In this document: one piece after another, positions 62,623 through 64,000 of the stretch
Layout of the letters: each line of letters opens with the position of its first letter
Numbering within the stretch: position 1 is the stretch's first letter
Assembly: GCF_008107635.1 (NCBI RefSeq)
Contig: NZ_SDGZ01000013.1
Location: 1-64,000 of the forward strand
Reading direction: 5' to 3'
DNA from: Weissella muntiaci
Lineage (GTDB): Bacteria; Bacillota; Bacilli; Lactobacillales; Lactobacillaceae
DNA length: 64,000 bases
The notes under the pieces: generated by a model
Databases searched by the model: none
Told to the model about the DNA's origin: nothing
Seen by the model: the letters and a program-made list of their open reading frames with translations, nothing else
Translations under genes and position numbers: made by a program

Positions 62623-62841
62623 TTAGCCCAAAGTAATTGTACTAATACTCATCACAATATATGAAACATCATACTTATCTTGACGATCAAATTGTTCCTT
62701 GATGACGACCTTCGCCTCATCTAGTTCACTTCTTGAAGCCATTGAGTTGTTTGACTCAATCGTCACGGTGCGGTAGCGCCAATCAGTTGATGTACCATCG
62801 TTAACCTTGAATCCTAAAGTAAATAAATGTTGATAAGCCAT
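62623..62841 (-). CDS. Small protein of unknown function
   Basis: The 72-residue soluble protein has no recognised family. It begins MAYQHLFTLGFKVNDG, has a charged middle helix (RSELDEAKVVIKEQFDRQ) and ends in a beta-like YDVSYIVMSISTITLG. AAAGGG and GGGG lie upstream of the ATG. It lies between two terminators, next to the small RNA B locus. Confidence 0.6.
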   Translation of the reverse strand: MAYQHLFTLGFKVNDGTSTDWRYRTVTIESNNSMASRSELDEAKVVIKEQFDRQDKYDVSYIVMSISTITLG

Positions 62842-62921
62842 ATTAGCCCCACCCTTTAAAAAGTTATTTATCCTTATTGTAGCCTAGCAAGCAAAGGGCT
62901 GTCCACAATTAACCAGAAATT

Positions 62922-62955
62922 AAAAAGCGTTGTACCCCTTGGTCCAACGCTTTTT
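62922..62955 (-). terminator. Terminator of small RNA B
   Basis: AAAAAGCGTTGTACC pairs with GGTCCAACGCTTTTT (one mismatch), with T-runs on the minus strand. Confidence 0.85.
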
Positions 62956-63090
62956 GAAATCAATTTGAAAAACAATCCAACTTGGTCACTCGAAATCCCC
63001 ATTAAAAAGATAATGCCACTATAACTGGTTAGGTCATAGCGGCTAAGAGAGAGAAAGAGAATTGGTTGTGTATAGGTATTAACCCCTACA
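62922..63090 (-). ncRNA. Candidate small RNA B with CU-rich tract
   Basis: On the minus strand a promoter-like TTGACC (63126-63121) and TAGACT (63102-63097) precede the unit. The CU-rich tract (63061-63046) is followed by an 11-bp stem-loop, GCCGCTATGAC/GTTATAGTGGC with loop CTAACCA, and then a terminator at 62922-62955. The same 16-base tract occurs in candidate A. The frame that crosses this region has no ribosome site and no family match. Confidence 0.55.
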
Positions 63091-63139
63091 AACAATAGTC
63101 TATTATATTAACCGATATAGGTCAACCCTAAACCCCAAA

Positions 63140-63850
63140 TTAATTCTTATTCAATTTGCTTGCAGCCGCCTCATCGACAATCACGATAACATTAGCATGT
63201 TGCTGCAAAGCGCTAGCTGGCACGCTTTCAGTAACCGGTCCTTCAATCATCGCCGCCACGGCATCTGCTTTTGCAGCGCCATAAGCAATGATTAAGATTT
63301 CCTTGGCTTTCATAATTGAAGCAATTCCCATTGAATACGCAAAATGGGGTACTTCAGCTTCGCTAGCAAAGAAGCGCGCATTTGCTTGAATCGTTGACTC
63401 AGTCAAAGCCACCTCATGCGTCCCCATTTCAAAAGGCGTTCCTGGTTCATTAAAACCAATATGTCCGTTTTGTCCTAAACCTAACAATTGTAGATAAACC
63501 GGATTATCGGCAATAATCTTCTCATAGCGAGCTGTTTCAGTTGCGGCATCGGCCATTCCGTCAGGAACATAACTCATTTTAAAAGGCTTCTTGTTAAACA
63601 AATGCTCATTCATAAAGTAGCGGTAGCTTTGTGGATGATCACCGCTCAAACCTTTATATTCGTCCAGGTTGATGGAAGTTTTCTCAGAAAAATCAACATC
63701 AGAATTTGTTAATTCATCATAGACACTGATTGGTGTTGACCCAGTTGCAAGGCCAAAAACGTTTGCGCCGTCCGCCAAAGCATCTTTAAAAACCTTGAAC
63801 CCTTCGCGACCACCCTCAATTTGATCCTTAACTTTAATAATCTTCATCAT
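63140..63850 (-). CDS. nagB: Glucosamine-6-phosphate deaminase
   Basis: The protein has about 236 residues. It converts glucosamine 6-phosphate to fructose 6-phosphate and ammonia. Signature regions are [33 protein letters not shown] (with catalytic Asp) and [15 protein letters not shown]. It is the short, allosteric-site-free type found in Firmicutes. The ATG at 63850 has GAGGG upstream; the frame beyond it runs through the operators. Three TAGACCAA units upstream suggest control by a NagR/GntR repressor. Confidence 0.94.
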   Translation of the reverse strand: MMKIIKVKDQIEGGREGFKVFKDALADGANVFGLATGSTPISVYDELTNSDVDFSEKTSINLDEYKGLSGDHPQSYRYFMNEHLFNKKPFKMSYVPDGMADAATETARYEKIIADNPVYLQLLGLGQNGHIGFNEPGTPFEMGTHEVALTESTIQANARFFASEAEVPHFAYSMGIASIMKAKEILIIAYGAAKADAVAAMIEGPVTESVPASALQQHANVIVIVDEAAASKLNKN

Positions 63851-63870
63851 TTCAGAATTCCCTCGCTTAT

Positions 63871-63912
63871 AATTGGTATAGACCAAATTATAGACCAATT
63901 CCTAGACCAATT
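63871..63912. promoter_or_regulatory. Repeated TAGACCAA operators before nagB (NagR/GntR type)
   Basis: AATTGGTATAGACCAAATT (63871-63889) is a palindrome like known NagR/YvoA sites (TTGGTATAGACCAA). Two further TAGACCAATT half units follow at 63889-63900 and 63903-63912. The first lies about 20 bases before the nagB start, so a bound repressor would block transcription. Confidence 0.75.
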
Positions 63913-63935
63913 CAACCCCCGTAAACTATTTGTAC

Positions 63936-63972
63936 AAAAAAAGCTGAGGTACCTATCGACACCTCAGCTTTC
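63936..63972 (-). terminator. Terminator of a gene beyond the right edge
   Basis: AAAGCTGAGGT (63940-63950) pairs with ACCTCAGCTTT (63961-63971), followed by seven T on the minus strand. It ends a minus-strand gene that begins outside the window. One reading of the last bases is Thr-Ala-Glu-stop, with the stop at 63987-63989, but other frames cannot be ruled out. Confidence 0.8.
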
Positions 63973-64000
63973 AAACTCTTAATTCAATTATTCAGCCGTT

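Noticed and set aside
62874-63095. A 73-residue minus-strand frame across the small RNA B region
   Set aside because: It has no ribosome site, crosses a strong terminator and stem-loop, and shows no recognisable protein family.
1-64000. tRNA, rRNA, insertion sequences, prophage or integrative element boundaries
   Set aside because: No tRNA-like cloverleaf, rRNA core sequence, transposase, integrase or flanking direct repeat was seen on either strand.

Overview
The window reads as chromosomal DNA of a lactic acid bacterium of the Lactobacillaceae, most likely the Leuconostoc/Weissella branch. The reasons are a moderate GC content, strong AGGAGG-type ribosome binding sites, a KxYKxGKxW secretion signal on a large adhesin, a complete dlt operon, a MurE with a lysine-type motif, GatCAB, ECF-type vitamin transporters, a gluconate permease/kinase pair and a water-forming type NADH oxidase. 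The genus is an inference. Nearly all genes lie on the minus strand. I see no rRNA, tRNA, insertion sequence, prophage or CRISPR array.

Layout, left to right. 1-4209: N-terminal 1403 residues of a repeat-rich surface adhesin that runs off the left edge. 4.6-7.9 kb: gluconate permease and gluconokinase. 8.1-12.5 kb: yhaM-yhaN-yhaO (RNA/DNA metabolism). 12.6-15.7 kb: argR, class A penicillin-binding protein and a YlbF/YheA-type protein. 15.8-19.2 kb: an ABC exporter with a divergent TetR regulator. 19.4-24.4 kb: argS, a DUF2187 protein, murE and folC. 24.6-29.8 kb: the dlt operon for teichoic acid D-alanylation, including a 42-residue DltX and led by a membrane-anchored DUF915-like hydrolase. 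30.1-35.9 kb: diacylglycerol kinase, gatCAB and rsmF. 36-41.3 kb: a candidate small RNA, HAD phosphatase, xpt, guanine-riboswitch-controlled pbuX, an aldo/keto reductase and prs. 41.4-44.3 kb: TPP-riboswitch-controlled ykoEDC-type ECF transporter. 44.3-49.5 kb: heterodimeric ABC exporter, PanT-like S component and a divergent GHMP kinase. 49.7-53.5 kb: NADH oxidase, a Crp/Fnr regulator, ndk and an Ig-like protein. 53.6-57.7 kb: MacB-type ABC exporter, SDR and UspA. 57.8-62 kb: a structured RNA resembling 6S, rarA, yueI, mtnN, a Nudix hydrolase, a cold-shock protein and a DUF3397 protein. 62.4-63.9 kb: two small proteins, a second candidate small RNA and nagB with repeated operators.

Regulatory signals are dense and readable: TPP and guanine riboswitches with terminator platforms, a canonical gntP promoter with a palindrome at +1, an FNR-type box before nox next to a cysteine-free FNR-like regulator, twin cre-like sites before ndk, three TAGACCAA units before nagB, and about twenty intrinsic terminators.

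The most novel material is non-coding. Two intergenic small-RNA candidates 27 kb apart share an identical 16-nt CU-rich tract placed before a stem-loop and a terminator. A structured element lies between gatB and dagK, and another before the small membrane protein gene at 62.4 kb. The dlt operon headed by a predicted membrane-anchored hydrolase is the most interesting protein-level arrangement.
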